A stretch of DNA of 64,000 bases from Tunturibacter gelidoferens (GCF_040358255.1 NZ_CP132938.1:3472001-3536000), one strand, 5' to 3'; shown: positions 1 to 8,871, counted from the first letter of the stretch. Notes: generated by a model from the letters alone, not told the origin. Made by a program: numbers and translations.

Positions 1-27
1 GCCCGCAAGTACAAGGCGGTGCTGTGA
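1..27 (+). CDS. C-terminal end of a truncated upstream gene
   Basis: The window opens in the last codons of a gene. The frame reads Ala-Arg-Lys-Tyr-Lys-Ala-Val-Leu and then TGA at 25-27. Its stop overlaps the GTG start of the next gene (GTGA), so the two are probably translationally coupled. In related bacteria DUF507 genes often occur as adjacent pairs, so this may be a first DUF507 copy, but eight residues cannot prove it. Confidence 0.5.
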   Translation, partial: ARKYKAVL

Positions 28-299
28 GGATCTCTCGCGACAAGCTCAACAAGCTGGCTCATACGGTGGCCGACACCTTGGCGGAGATCCCGGAGGTCGA
101 CTTTCTGGAGGATCGAAATACGATTCGGCAGGAGGCTCGGAAGGCTCTGGAGAAGCTGCTGATGGAAGAGACGAAGATCGACGCAGCGGCGCGGCAGAAG
201 ATCGCTTCACAGCGAAAAATCATCGTGGAAGGGTCGCAGGAGTGGGACATTCTGTACCGCAAGTACTACAACGATGAGGTGAAGAAACTGGGGCTGTAA
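24..299 (+). CDS. DUF507 family protein
   Basis: A 91-residue soluble, charged, mostly helical protein. The pattern is typical of DUF507: an N-terminal helix (ISRDKLNKLAHTV), a central Arg/Lys/Glu-rich helix, and a C-terminal stretch ending near SQEWDILYRKYY. The function of DUF507 is unknown. The start is a GTG overlapping the preceding stop by 4 nt (GTGA), which argues for co-translation with the truncated upstream gene. No signal peptide or membrane segment is visible. Family assignment is by recognition of the sequence pattern, not by a search. Confidence 0.8.
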   Translation: MRISRDKLNKLAHTVADTLAEIPEVDFLEDRNTIRQEARKALEKLLMEETKIDAAARQKIASQRKIIVEGSQEWDILYRKYYNDEVKKLGL

Positions 300-397
300 G
301 GGCTTCTTTTTCAGAGGGGCGCGGGTCGCTCGGCAGCGCCGTTAGCTGATATAATTTGTTTATCGCAGTGGAGAAGTTCCTCTCCTGTCTGGTTTCT

Positions 398-474
<77 letters not shown>

Positions 475-502
475 ATCCTTTCCTTCTGCAACTTCGTGTT
501 TT

Positions 503-579
503 GGCGCCATGGTGTAACTGGTTAACACGCGGCCCTTTCAAGGCTGAGAGTACGGGTTCGATCCCCGTTGGCGCTACCA
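503..579 (+). tRNA. tRNA-Glu (anticodon TTC)
   Basis: Nearly identical in sequence to the preceding tRNA. The acceptor stem pairs GGCGCCA with TGGCGCT. The anticodon loop CTTTCAA gives anticodon TTC, and the anticodon stem CGGCC/GGCTG has one G-U pair. The T arm is the same as in the first copy and CCA is encoded at 577-579. It reads GAA (and by wobble GAG). The pair looks like a tandem duplication that diverged at the anticodon. Confidence 0.93.
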
Positions 580-872
580 AACTTTCAACAACTGAGACGT
601 AGAAAGCGGACCTAGCTTCCGCATGTAGTTGGCACCTGTTGGGGTTGCGCAGGCTTGTCGAGCAAAGCCGAAGGTACGCTTCGTCGTTGAATGAATCCAG
701 CATGAAAAGTCAGGATCGTGGGCTCTGAAAATTAGGAAATTGGATGAGCGCCTGCGTCTAAAAAGAGAACAGGGGAAACGTTCTTGAACCCGCAGTCACC
801 ATAGGTAGAGGGCCGTCGTGGCTCCGCTAACGGCAGAATGGTAATGCAAATTGAAAGGGTAGGTTATAGCAG

Positions 873-1097
873 ATGTCACTTAACCAAAGTCAACTTCTCT
901 CCTCCTGGCCAAACCTTGAGAAGAGGTCGGCGTGCGATGAAGGCATGGAGCTTGCGGGTAGTTTTCTGAAGGCCGCCCGTGAGTGCGTGATCACCTTAGG
1001 TAAGGGCAGGACAAGCGGCAGCCGTGCAGACCTTTTGTGGACCTATAACGCGATGGTGCAGCATAGCGACAGTTGTAAGAAGTGTAGTGAGAGCTGA
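873..1097 (+). CDS. Small hypothetical protein, 74 aa
   Basis: Open frame from ATG to TGA encoding 74 residues, starting MSLNQSQLLSSWPNLEKR and ending in a Cys-Lys-Lys-Cys pair (SCKKCSES). There is no signal peptide or membrane segment. The ribosome-binding site is weak (a GTAGG about 12 nt upstream). A perfect 8-bp hairpin lies 28 nt beyond the stop. The C-terminal His-Ser-Asp-Ser-Cys-x2-Cys arrangement could bind a metal, but that is only a guess. I do not recognise a family. It is isolated between the tRNAs and miaB and could still be a chance open frame. Confidence 0.45.
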   Translation: MSLNQSQLLSSWPNLEKRSACDEGMELAGSFLKAARECVITLGKGRTSGSRADLLWTYNAMVQHSDSCKKCSES

Positions 1098-1125
1098 TTC
1101 CATTGATTCGATCCTGAGAGGCGAG

Positions 1126-1149
1126 ATGGGCACACGGCGAGGTGCCCAT
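1126..1149 (+). terminator. Hairpin after the 74-aa ORF, possible weak terminator
   Basis: An 8-bp perfect stem (ATGGGCAC/GTGCCCAT) with an 8-nt loop. There is no T-tract behind it, so intrinsic termination would be weak. Its place just after an open frame is the only supporting context. Confidence 0.3.
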
Positions 1150-1244
1150 TGACGCTTAAGCGGCGAGCCGTTTCACAAAACTTCAAATCTCATGGCGGCA
1201 AGCGGTATTGAAGGTTCGGGTGTACCTGGCGCCCTACCAAACCC

Positions 1245-1282
1245 TTGTCAGTCGAGACTTAGCGAACGGCTATACTGTAGGG
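1245..1282 (+). promoter_or_regulatory. Candidate promoter placing +1 on the miaB GTG
   Basis: A TATACT -10 hexamer is at 1271-1276, and a possible -35 TTGTCA is at 1245-1250 (spacer 20 nt, longer than ideal). A transcript starting 7 nt after the -10 box would begin at about 1283, exactly the GTG start of miaB. That would make a leaderless mRNA. Only a short purine stretch (AGGGG) precedes the GTG. Confidence 0.4.
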
Positions 1283-2659
1283 GTGAGTAAGACTTTTTAT
1301 ATTGAGACGTTTGGCTGCCAGATGAATGCCCATGACTCGGAGAAGGTCATCGGGACGCTGGAACAGCAGGGGTATGCCCGGGTTCAGGACGAGGATGCGG
1401 CTGGGTTGATTCTGTATAACACCTGCTCTATTCGCGATAAGGCAGAACAGAAGGTGTTTCACCGGCTGAATGAGTACAAGAAGCTGCAGGGTGAAGGTAA
1501 GAAGTTCGCTGTGCTGGGCTGCGTCGCCCAGCAAGAGGGCGAGAAGATATTCGAGAAGGCTCCATATGTGTCGATGGTGGCGGGGTCGGCGTCCTATAGG
1601 AATCTGCCGGAGATGCTGCGGCGGCTGGAGGCGGGGGAAGAGCGGATTACGGGGCTCGATGACCGGCAGACTGATCTGACGTTTGAGACGGAGTTTACGG
1701 TGCGGTCAAATCCGCATCGTGGATACATCACGATCATCGAGGGCTGCGACAAGTTTTGCGCTTACTGCGTGGTGCCTTACACGCGTGGCAAGGAGCGCAG
1801 CCGGACTGCGGCTTCGGTGCTGGTTGAGGCGAAGAAGATGGTGGATCTTGGGTTCACGGAGATTCAGTTTCTTGGGCAGAATGTGAACTCGTATCGCGAT
1901 CCTTCGGGGAGGATGTCGTTCGCGGAACTGCTGGTTGCCGTCGGAGAGTTACCGGGAATTCGCAGGGTGCGGTTTACGACGTCGCATCCGCGGGACTTTG
2001 CGCGGGATATTGTGCAGGCGATCGACGATACGCCGACGCTCTGTGATCATATTCATCTACCGGTGCAATCGGGGTCGACCGCGGTGCTGAAGGCTATGTC
2101 GCGGGAGTATACGCGGGAGTGGTATCTCGAGCGTATGAGCTGGATCAAGGAGGCGAAGCGCGACATCAGCATCACGAGCGATATGATTGTGGGTTTCCCG
2201 GGTGAGACGGATGCGGACTTTGAGGAGACCATCACACTGGTGGGCGAGGTGAAGTATGACGCGGTGTTTGCGTTCAAGTTTTCGCCGAGGCCGAATACTC
2301 CGGCGGTGACGATGGCGGATAGTATCCCGGATGAGGTGAAGTCGGAGCGACTGCGGATCTTGATGGACCGGCAACGGGAGATTCAGCGAGAGCACTATGG
2401 ACGGCATCTGGGCGAGGTGCAGGAGGTGATGGTGGAGAGCTATAACCCTTCGCGCAACCAAGTTGTTGGGCGCAGCTCGCAGAACAAGACGGTGAACTTT
2501 ACTGTTTCCAGGATTGCTCAGCCTCCGATTGGGAGTTATCTGCCTGTTCGGATTACGCAAACGCTGCCGAATTGCCTGGTGGGTGAGGCGATTGCCGATG
2601 TAGATGCTGTGCCGTTTGTTTCTGTACAACGGGTTTCGGATTTTGTGGTGCTCAACTGA
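1283..2659 (+). CDS. miaB: tRNA-2-methylthio-N6-dimethylallyladenosine synthase MiaB
   Basis: A radical-SAM methylthiotransferase that adds the 2-methylthio group to i6A37 in tRNAs reading UNN codons. The N-terminal UPF0004 domain supplies auxiliary-cluster cysteines (FGCQMN at Cys12, YNTCSIR at Cys48, LGCVAQQ). The radical-SAM motif CDKFCAYC follows, and the C-terminal region is TRAM-like. The product is 458 residues from the GTG at 1283, typical of MiaB. The frame is open upstream to a TTG at 1208, but those residues do not look like MiaB. The stop overlaps the next start by one base (TGATG), so the next gene is probably co-transcribed. The downstream partner is a DUF151 protein. Confidence 0.95.
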   Translation: MSKTFYIETFGCQMNAHDSEKVIGTLEQQGYARVQDEDAAGLILYNTCSIRDKAEQKVFHRLNEYKKLQGEGKKFAVLGCVAQQEGEKIFEKAPYVSMVAGSASYRNLPEMLRRLEAGEERITGLDDRQTDLTFETEFTVRSNPHRGYITIIEGCDKFCAYCVVPYTRGKERSRTAASVLVEAKKMVDLGFTEIQFLGQNVNSYRDPSGRMSFAELLVAVGELPGIRRVRFTTSHPRDFARDIVQAIDDTPTLCDHIHLPVQSGSTAVLKAMSREYTREWYLERMSWIKEAKRDISITSDMIVGFPGETDADFEETITLVGEVKYDAVFAFKFSPRPNTPAVTMADSIPDEVKSERLRILMDRQREIQREHYGRHLGEVQEVMVESYNPSRNQVVGRSSQNKTVNFTVSRIAQPPIGSYLPVRITQTLPNCLVGEAIADVDAVPFVSVQRVSDFVVLN

Positions 2660-3183
2660 TGAATCCCTCTTCGGTTCAACCGGCCGTACAGGCTCCAGAT
2701 GAAGTGGAGATGCAGATTCGCGGGCTTATGATGGACCCGATTACGAATATGCCGATCATTGTGCTGAAAGATGTGGCGAGCGATCTGGTGTTGCCGATCT
2801 GGGTGGGAATCTTCGAGGCCAATGCGATTGCGCTGGAGTTGGAGAAGACGGCGACGCCCCGGCCGATGACGCACGATCTGTTGCAGAACATGGCTCGTGG
2901 GCTGAATGCTGAAGTGCGTAAGGTTGTAGTTTCGGAGCTTCGGGACGATACTTTTTTTGCGGTCATCTGGATGGATCATGCGGGCGAGACGGTTGCGATG
3001 GATGCGAGGCCGTCGGACGCGATTGCGCTGGCGCTGCGGTGGGATTGCCCGATCTATGTCAATCGCTCGGTACTCGAGAACTCGAAGCAGGCTGCGAGCG
3101 GCTCGCCGAATGTGAATGCCGAGGAGATGCGGCGGTGGCTCGAGAATCTGAATGACGATGATATGGGCCGCTACAAAATGTAA
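2659..3183 (+). CDS. Bifunctional nuclease family protein (DUF151/BFN)
   Basis: A 174-residue protein whose central region (EMQIRGLMMDPITNMPIIVL, then LPIWVGIFEANAIALEL, then MDARPSDAIALALR) is the characteristic BFN/DUF151 pattern. Family members include plant and bacterial proteins reported to have combined RNase and DNase activity, and many other members remain uncharacterised. The N-terminus is a short polar extension and the C-terminus is acidic. The start ATG overlaps the miaB stop by one base, so it is probably in the miaB operon. The link to tRNA modification is positional only. Confidence 0.9.
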   Translation: MNPSSVQPAVQAPDEVEMQIRGLMMDPITNMPIIVLKDVASDLVLPIWVGIFEANAIALELEKTATPRPMTHDLLQNMARGLNAEVRKVVVSELRDDTFFAVIWMDHAGETVAMDARPSDAIALALRWDCPIYVNRSVLENSKQAASGSPNVNAEEMRRWLENLNDDDMGRYKM

Positions 3184-3192
3184 CTCTGGTGG

Positions 3193-4308
3193 TTACAGCC
3201 AATTGCAAAGTGTAGCGACGCGTTCGGCCCACTCGTCTTCCGTGGGAAGGTGGGGCTGCGCGACCGCGTGATGCTTGCCCTCGAGGATGCTTTCGATTGC
3301 TGATTGCAGGGCGGGGGTCATGTTCTCTTCGCCGCCGGTGAACACGGTTGCCCAGGGGGTGTCGAGCAGAATGTCGCTGACGCCTGATTCGCGGTGCAGC
3401 AGGACTGGGATGCCTCGCTGTAGCGATTCGATGGCGGGGATTCCGTAGCCTTGAACGGCGGGCATGAGGAACAAGTGGGTCTGAGAGAACAGACGTTCGA
3501 GATCGTCATCGAGAACGAAGCCGTGGAAGTGAATGCGATCGCCGATGCCGAGTGCTTGGGCCATGTCGCGGAGAGTGGGGATGAGAGAGCCCTTGCCGGC
3601 GAGGTCGAGGCTCCAGTCGATGATGGTGGAGAGTGGTTTGTCGGCGCGCTCCAGCTCTGCGAGGGCTCGGATAATCCAGTCGATTCGCTTGTTGGGCTCG
3701 ATGCGGCAGACGGAGAACATCTGGAGTTGGCCGTTTAGCGGGTGGGAGGGAGGTGTTGAGGGGCTGGTGCCGAGACCGCCCATGCGGGCGATCTTTGCGT
3801 CGATGTTGAAGTCCTTGCGGCATTCGCTGCGGAGGTACTCGCTGGTGACGATGGTGTTGCCGCCGGAGCGCAGGCCGTAGCCGATGATGCGATTTGAGAC
3901 GGCGATGCGCAGTTTGGTGGGCAGGCGGCGGGTGTCCTGATCTCCGAAGAGAGAGGGCGTGTCGTGCATGAGGGTATGGAATCCGCGCTGTCCGGCGAGG
4001 GTTGCGTGAAGGGCAGGTTGATAGCCGGAGGCAAGCGGTTTGGGTGAGTTTGGGGACTGCTGGTTGAAGTAAGTGCGTAGGTAGGCGATCTTGTTGCGTG
4101 CTCCTGGTGCGGGATTGAGCTCGACGACCTGCAGGGGGTGGGTGGCGTATTGCGCGAGGTTGCAGCGGTCGAAATAGGTGACGACGTGATTGGGCAGGTT
4201 GCGTTGATAGAGCCAGCGGGAGAGCGCGAGGACGCTGCGTTCGGAGCCGCCGAACTGCTCGATCTCGGTGATGATGATGGGGCGGGAGCCGCTTGGAGGT
4301 GTTTGCAT
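3193..4308 (-). CDS. Glycosyltransferase family 1 (GT4-like)
   Basis: A 371-residue GT-B-fold glycosyltransferase. The N-terminal acceptor domain begins with ITEIEQFGGSERSVLAL, a typical glycine-rich loop near residues 14-25. The C-terminal donor domain has RIEPNKRIDWIIRALAEL. The nucleotide-sugar site is PAVQGYGIPAIESLQRGIPV, matching the usual E-x7-E region of GT4 enzymes. No signal peptide is seen, so it probably works at the inner face of the membrane on an extracellular polysaccharide, LPS or glycolipid. The substrate cannot be told from sequence. Its stop is 10 nt from the convergent BFN gene. It lies 58 nt downstream of aroA on the same strand and may share that transcript. Confidence 0.88.
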   Translation of the reverse strand: MQTPPSGSRPIIITEIEQFGGSERSVLALSRWLYQRNLPNHVVTYFDRCNLAQYATHPLQVVELNPAPGARNKIAYLRTYFNQQSPNSPKPLASGYQPALHATLAGQRGFHTLMHDTPSLFGDQDTRRLPTKLRIAVSNRIIGYGLRSGGNTIVTSEYLRSECRKDFNIDAKIARMGGLGTSPSTPPSHPLNGQLQMFSVCRIEPNKRIDWIIRALAELERADKPLSTIIDWSLDLAGKGSLIPTLRDMAQALGIGDRIHFHGFVLDDDLERLFSQTHLFLMPAVQGYGIPAIESLQRGIPVLLHRESGVSDILLDTPWATVFTGGEENMTPALQSAIESILEGKHHAVAQPHLPTEDEWAERVATLCNWL

Positions 4309-4366
4309 GGACCCAGTTGGGAGATTGAAGTCAGCTTAGCAAAGTTGCAAGGTTCACGAAGGCGGC

Positions 4367-5686
4367 TCAGCGTTGGCAGAGATTATCGAGATGGGTGAAG
4401 AACTCTGGGAAGCTGATGGCGGCGGATTCGGCTCCGTGGATTTCGGTGTCTCCGGTGGCACGAAGGGCTGCGATGGAGAAGGCCATGGCGATGCGGTGAT
4501 CGGTACCGGAGTCGATCTGCGCTCCGTGAAGACGCTGGTTGCCGGGGATGACCAGGCCGTCCTCGTGCTCGGTGAGTTCGGCTCCCATGGCGCGGAGATT
4601 TTTTGCGACCAGGGCGATTCGGTCGGATTCTTTGACGCGGAGCTCTTTGGCGTCGCGGATGGTGATGCCGTCGCCGGTGTAAGGGGCGATGGCGGCGAGG
4701 ACCGGAAGTTCGTCGATGATCTGGGCGGCGAGGGCTCCGCCGATGTGCATGCCGCGGAGGCCATTGGGCGAGACGTTGACCTGAACGGTGCCGACGAGTT
4801 CGCCATGGTGCTCTTCGACGTTGAGGACCTTGATCTTGCCGCCGAGGGCGGTGATGACGTCGAGCAGGGAAGCGCGAGTGGGGTTCATGCCGACTCCATC
4901 GAGGATGAGGTTGGAGTCGGGAAAGAGAAGCGCGGCGCAGAGAAAGAAGGCCGCGGAGGAGATGTCGCCGGGGATGGTGGCGTCGATCGCTTTCAGGGTT
5001 TGATTGCCGGGGATGCTGAGTTTTGCGGCATCTCCCGCCGCGGCGATGGTGCGGTTGAGGGTAGCGCCGAAGGCTCGGAGGGCGTGTTCGGAGTGATCAC
5101 GAGTGCGGATGGATTCGGTGAGGCTGGTGGTGCCGTTGGCCTGGAGGCCGGCGAATAGAACCGCGGTTTTGACCTGCGCGCTGGGGATGGGGGTGTCGAA
5201 GTCGATGGCGCGGAGCGGGCCGCCGTGGATGGTGACGGGGGCGTGGCCTTCGACGAGGTCGATCTTCGCACCCATCTGGCTGAGGGGTTTGCGTATGCGT
5301 TCCATGGGGCGGAGGGTGAGGGAGTGGTCTCCGATGAGAGTGAAGGTGTGATGATGAGGAGCGATGAGGCCGGCGAGCATACGCATGGTGGAGCCGGAGT
5401 TGCCGCAGTCGAGCGAAGCTGCAGGTTCCTGGAAGCGGCCGCCGGTGCCGGTGATCTCGATGGTCTTGTCTTCTTTGTGAACGACGGTTGCGCCGAGGGC
5501 TTCCATGCATGCGAGAGAGGAGTGGGGATCGGCCCCGGTGGAGAAGTTGGAGAGGCGGGTGGTGCCTTCTGCAAAGCCGGCCAGCATGGCGTAACGGTGC
5601 GAGATGGATTTGTCGCCGGGTAGGGTGAGGGAACCCTGAAGGGTGCGGGCGGGGCGGATCGTTTGTGTGGTTGAGGAGGAAGACAT
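4367..5686 (-). CDS. aroA: 3-phosphoshikimate 1-carboxyvinyltransferase (EPSP synthase)
   Basis: Sixth step of the shikimate pathway: transfers the enolpyruvyl group of PEP to shikimate-3-phosphate. The protein is 439 residues, the full usual length. Signature motifs are present: LPGDKSISHRYAMLAG near the N-terminus, DCGNSGSTMRMLAGL around residue 94, and LRVKESDRIAL with the PEP-binding Arg and Lys in the C-terminal half. Repeated beta-alpha-beta units fit the two-domain inside-out barrel. The start is ATG. A glycosyltransferase follows 58 nt downstream on the same strand. It is not clustered with other aro genes in this window. Confidence 0.96.
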   Translation of the reverse strand: MSSSSTTQTIRPARTLQGSLTLPGDKSISHRYAMLAGFAEGTTRLSNFSTGADPHSSLACMEALGATVVHKEDKTIEITGTGGRFQEPAASLDCGNSGSTMRMLAGLIAPHHHTFTLIGDHSLTLRPMERIRKPLSQMGAKIDLVEGHAPVTIHGGPLRAIDFDTPIPSAQVKTAVLFAGLQANGTTSLTESIRTRDHSEHALRAFGATLNRTIAAAGDAAKLSIPGNQTLKAIDATIPGDISSAAFFLCAALLFPDSNLILDGVGMNPTRASLLDVITALGGKIKVLNVEEHHGELVGTVQVNVSPNGLRGMHIGGALAAQIIDELPVLAAIAPYTGDGITIRDAKELRVKESDRIALVAKNLRAMGAELTEHEDGLVIPGNQRLHGAQIDSGTDHRIAMAFSIAALRATGDTEIHGAESAAISFPEFFTHLDNLCQR

Positions 5687-5971
5687 TTGCTTTAGCTTAA
5701 ATGCTTTTGGGATCCCTGAGAGGAAGAAGTGAACAGGCGATCAATAACGAGGTGCGAGAGGGAGATGTGCGATGGGCTTGCGGTTGAACCAAGGTGAATT
5801 GTTTTGCGTATTGATAACTTGAGAGGATTGCGGAGCATCCCATGTGAGAGTGAAGCGATGCGCGGCAGCGACGTTCGTGTTATTCGTGCGTCCATCAGTC
5901 GATAGAGTTAGCGGCGGCTGGTTTCGTAGCGCTGAAGGCAGTTTGGGTAGGATAACGGAAAAGGACGAGAG

Positions 5972-6847
5972 ATGACTCCTCAGGAACAGGACATGATCGG
6001 CGGTCTGATCGACCGCATTCAGAAGACACAGCTTGCAGAGAAAGATACGGACGCGGAGCAGATGCTGCAGCAGGGATTGGGACGCAATCCAGATGCGCTA
6101 TACATTCTGGCGCAGACTGTGTTGGTGCAGAAGTATGCGCTGGAGCAGGCGCAGGCACAACTGACGCAGGCGAAGGCGCAGATCGAGCAGATGCAACAGC
6201 ATCCCGAGCCGAAGCATGCGACGAGTTTTTTAGGGAGCTTATTGGGACGGCACGATGAGCCTACTCCCCCGCCACCGCCTCCGCCACAACAGGCTTATCC
6301 GCAACAGGCGGGGCCGGTATATCCGCCGTATGCTCCCGTGGGGGGCGGGTATGGCGCTGCTCCGGTGCAATATGGGGCTCCGCCTCAGTATGGCGCGCCG
6401 CAGGGAATGGGCGGAGGTGGGTTTATGCGGGGTGCTCTGCAGACGGCTGCCGGGGTTGCAGCGGGAGCGTTGGCGTTTGAGGGGGTGGAGTCGCTGATGC
6501 ATGGGTTTGGGCATGAGGCGGGGTATGGCGGCGGCCAGGGATTGGGCGGCTTCGATGGAGGGCAGCGTCCGACCGAGGAGATCGTCAATAACTACTACGG
6601 CGATGATCGTGGCGGACGCGATGTCTCGGCGGATGAGAGATCGTTGGGCCAGCAGGAAGATCGGGACTTCGGATCGCGTGGTGCTTCGGATACGTCCTCA
6701 AACGATCGGGATTCGCTGTCTGGGTCTGATGACTCTGGCTCTGGTGATGATGCCAGCTTTGATTCGGATAGTTCTAGTGATGACGCTTCGTTCGATGATG
6801 GTGGCGATGATGGATCGGGTGGTGGAGACGACAGTAGTTTCGCCTAA
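5972..6847 (+). CDS. DUF2076 domain-containing protein
   Basis: 291 residues. Residues 1-75 (MTPQEQDMIGGLIDRIQKTQ, then NPDALYILAQTVLVQKYALEQA) match the DUF2076 start, followed by a coiled-coil stretch rich in Gln and Ala. The middle is Pro/Tyr/Gln-rich low complexity, then Gly-rich (GGGFMRGALQTAAGVAAGALAFEG). The last 70 residues are an extreme Asp/Ser-rich acidic tail. DUF2076 proteins are often annotated as periplasmic ligand-binding sensors, but no signal peptide is visible here. The start has AAGGACGAGAG upstream. A strong terminator follows 26 nt after the stop. The acidic tail suggests protein-protein or metal contacts. Confidence 0.88.
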   Translation: MTPQEQDMIGGLIDRIQKTQLAEKDTDAEQMLQQGLGRNPDALYILAQTVLVQKYALEQAQAQLTQAKAQIEQMQQHPEPKHATSFLGSLLGRHDEPTPPPPPPPQQAYPQQAGPVYPPYAPVGGGYGAAPVQYGAPPQYGAPQGMGGGGFMRGALQTAAGVAAGALAFEGVESLMHGFGHEAGYGGGQGLGGFDGGQRPTEEIVNNYYGDDRGGRDVSADERSLGQQEDRDFGSRGASDTSSNDRDSLSGSDDSGSGDDASFDSDSSSDDASFDDGGDDGSGGGDDSSFA

Positions 6848-6873
6848 AGTGCAGCGCGATTGAAGTGAGGAGA

Positions 6874-6910
6874 AGAGGTCTGCTCGGTGCAGGCCTCTTT
6901 TCTTTTTTTC
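6874..6910 (+). terminator. Rho-independent terminator of the DUF2076 gene
   Basis: A 10-bp stem (AGAGGTCTGC with GCAGGCCTCT, one G-U pair) with a 5-nt loop TCGGT, followed directly by a T-rich run at 6898-6909. It lies 26 nt after the stop codon. Confidence 0.9.
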
Positions 6911-6924
6911 GTTGATACTGTTGT

Positions 6925-6977
6925 CCTGCCGGACGGGCCCGCTGCGCGCGGCGCGGTCACTTCGTGACGGGTATACC
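6925..6977 (+). repeat. Interspersed palindromic repeat R1, copy a
   Basis: Begins CCTGCCGGACGGGC, then CGCTGCGCGCG, then GGTCACTTCGTGAC and GTATACC. The same ordered blocks recur at about 18.8, 46.35, 47.7 and 49.35-49.54 kb. This copy lies between two converging genes and stops 11 nt before the phosphatase stop. Confidence 0.8.
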
Positions 6978-6987
6978 TTTTTCTGGT

Positions 6988-8871
6988 TTAGGTGCTTTGC
7001 TCGGTGGCGCGGAGGACAACGATGGTCTCGTCGTCGAAGTGGGCGGTGCCGGCCTGGAAGTCGGTGACGGCCTGCAGGACAGTGTCGACCGTGAACTGCG
7101 CGGTGGGATGGTGTTGTGATTCGAGGAGTTGAGTGAGGCGTTCGTCACCAAACATGTCGCCGGTCGCGTTGATGGCGTCGACGATGCCGTCGGAGAAGAA
7201 GACGATGAGGTCGCCGGGGCGAGTGGAGAGGGTGAACTCTTCGTACTCGGCGTTGGGGAAGAGGCCGAGGGGGAAGCCTTCGGCCTGAATGGTGCGGACG
7301 CTGGGTGGCTTGGTGGTGTCTGAGTTGGCAGCAACGAAGAGAGGCTGGACGGAGCCGGCGTTGGCGATCTGGAGGGTCTGGTTGCTGTCGTCCCAGACGG
7401 CCATGAGCATGGTGACGTACTGGGAGTCGAGCTTGCGCTCCTGGAGCTGGTCGTTGAGTGCGACGAGCATCGCTGCGGGCGAGAGGTGTTGTGGTGCGAG
7501 GGAGCGCAGGATTCCGCTGACCAGAGCGGCGTAAAGGGCGGCGGGGGCTGCTTTGCCGCTTACGTCTCCTACGGCGATGGCGATGCGGCCAGAGCCATAG
7601 TCGAGATAGTCGAAGACATCGCCTCCGATGGAGCGGGCGGCGACGAAGCGGGAGGCGATCTCGGCGCGCTCGAGCTTGGGCGGGTGCGAGGGCATGAGGC
7701 GGAGCTGGACCTGACGGGCCATGTCAAGGTCGCGCTCCATGCGCTGCTCCTCCTCGTGAATGCGTTGGTAGAGACGGGCGTTGGCGATGCTGATGGCGAC
7801 CTGCGAGGCGAGGGTGGAGAGGGTGCGGAGGTGGTCGTCGTTGTAGTAGTTGACTCGGGTGTGTTCGAGGTCGAGGACGCCAATGACCTCGCCCTTGTAG
7901 ACGAGGGGGATGGCGAGTTCGGAGCGGACCTCGGGGTTGGCTTCGACGTAGCGTGGATCCTTGCGGACGTCAGGAGCGAGGATGGGTTCGCGTAGCTGGG
8001 CGGAGGTGCCGATGAGGCCTTCTCCGAGGGCGATGGTTCGTGCGCGGGTGACGCGTTCGCCGAAGCGGGAGGAGAAGCGGTGCTCGAAGAGCTGGGTGCG
8101 GTCGTTCCACAGGAGGATGGTGAACATGTGGAAGTCGATGACGCGCTTGAGGAGCTGGCCAATGCGCTCGAGGAGGTCGTCGGGATCGAGGATGCTGGTG
8201 ATCTCGCGGGAGATGTCGTTGAGCACGGCGAGGGTTTGGGCCTGGCGGGAGACGCGGGTGTAGAGGCGGGCGTTCTCGATGGCGATGGCCATGCGGGAGG
8301 CGACGAGCTCGAGGAGGCGCTGGTGCTCCATGGTGAAGTAGCCGATGGTCTCGGATTGCAGATCGAGGACGCCGATGACCTTGTTCTTGACCACGAGTGG
8401 GACTGCGAGCTCGGAGCGGACGGCGGGGTTTGCGTCTATGTAGTTTTCCTGCGTGGTGACGTCTTCGACGAGGAGGGATTTTCGGTGGAGTGCGGCTTGA
8501 CCGGAGACGCCGCGGCCGAGCTTGATGCGCATGCGCTCAACCTCGGTGGAGTGACCGATCTGGAAGCGCATGCGAAGGTCCTGTGAGCGGTCGTTGATGA
8601 GGAGGATGGCGAATATTTTGTAGTCGATGACGGCGCGGACGAGGTCGGCGACGCGGTGCATGAGGGTGTTGAGGTCGAGGGTGGTGTTGAGGGCGTCGGC
8701 GAGGTTGTGGAGGAATTCGACCTGAAGGGGCTCGACGCGAATTTTGGGGTCGGCGGCGTGGGAGTGGAAGAGTTGCGGTGTCGGGGGGCGGTAGTCACCT
8801 TCGTATGGGTGCTGGGGTGCGGGCGCTTCGGGGGCGGCTGGCGGAGCGTTCGGTTTGATGGGGGAAGGCAT
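6988..8871 (-). CDS. GAF-GAF-PP2C (SpoIIE/RsbU-type) phosphatase
   Basis: A 627-residue cytoplasmic signalling phosphatase. Two GAF domains are visible at about residues 60-200 and 235-370. Each carries the same late motif (NPAVRSELAVPLVVKNKVIGVLDL and NPEVRSELAIPLVYKGEVIGVLDL). A coiled linker (EEEQRMERDLDMARQVQLRL) leads into the PP2C/SpoIIE domain, with metal-binding acidic motifs RSIGGDVFDY, VGDVSGKAAPAAL, FFSDGIVDA and DDETIVVL. Enzymes of this build usually dephosphorylate an anti-anti-sigma factor in partner-switching control of a stress sigma factor, or an equivalent switch. The GAF ligands are unknown. The N-terminal 45 residues are Pro-rich and disordered. It has no same-strand neighbour within 900 bp. 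Confidence 0.93.
   Translation of the reverse strand: MPSPIKPNAPPAAPEAPAPQHPYEGDYRPPTPQLFHSHAADPKIRVEPLQVEFLHNLADALNTTLDLNTLMHRVADLVRAVIDYKIFAILLINDRSQDLRMRFQIGHSTEVERMRIKLGRGVSGQAALHRKSLLVEDVTTQENYIDANPAVRSELAVPLVVKNKVIGVLDLQSETIGYFTMEHQRLLELVASRMAIAIENARLYTRVSRQAQTLAVLNDISREITSILDPDDLLERIGQLLKRVIDFHMFTILLWNDRTQLFEHRFSSRFGERVTRARTIALGEGLIGTSAQLREPILAPDVRKDPRYVEANPEVRSELAIPLVYKGEVIGVLDLEHTRVNYYNDDHLRTLSTLASQVAISIANARLYQRIHEEEQRMERDLDMARQVQLRLMPSHPPKLERAEIASRFVAARSIGGDVFDYLDYGSGRIAIAVGDVSGKAAPAALYAALVSGILRSLAPQHLSPAAMLVALNDQLQERKLDSQYVTMLMAVWDDSNQTLQIANAGSVQPLFVAANSDTTKPPSVRTIQAEGFPLGLFPNAEYEEFTLSTRPGDLIVFFSDGIVDAINATGDMFGDERLTQLLESQHHPTAQFTVDTVLQAVTDFQAGTAHFDDETIVVLRATEQST

Noticed and set aside
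5692-5895. 67-codon minus-strand ORF before aroA
   Set aside because: No ribosome-binding site, no domain, and random-looking composition.
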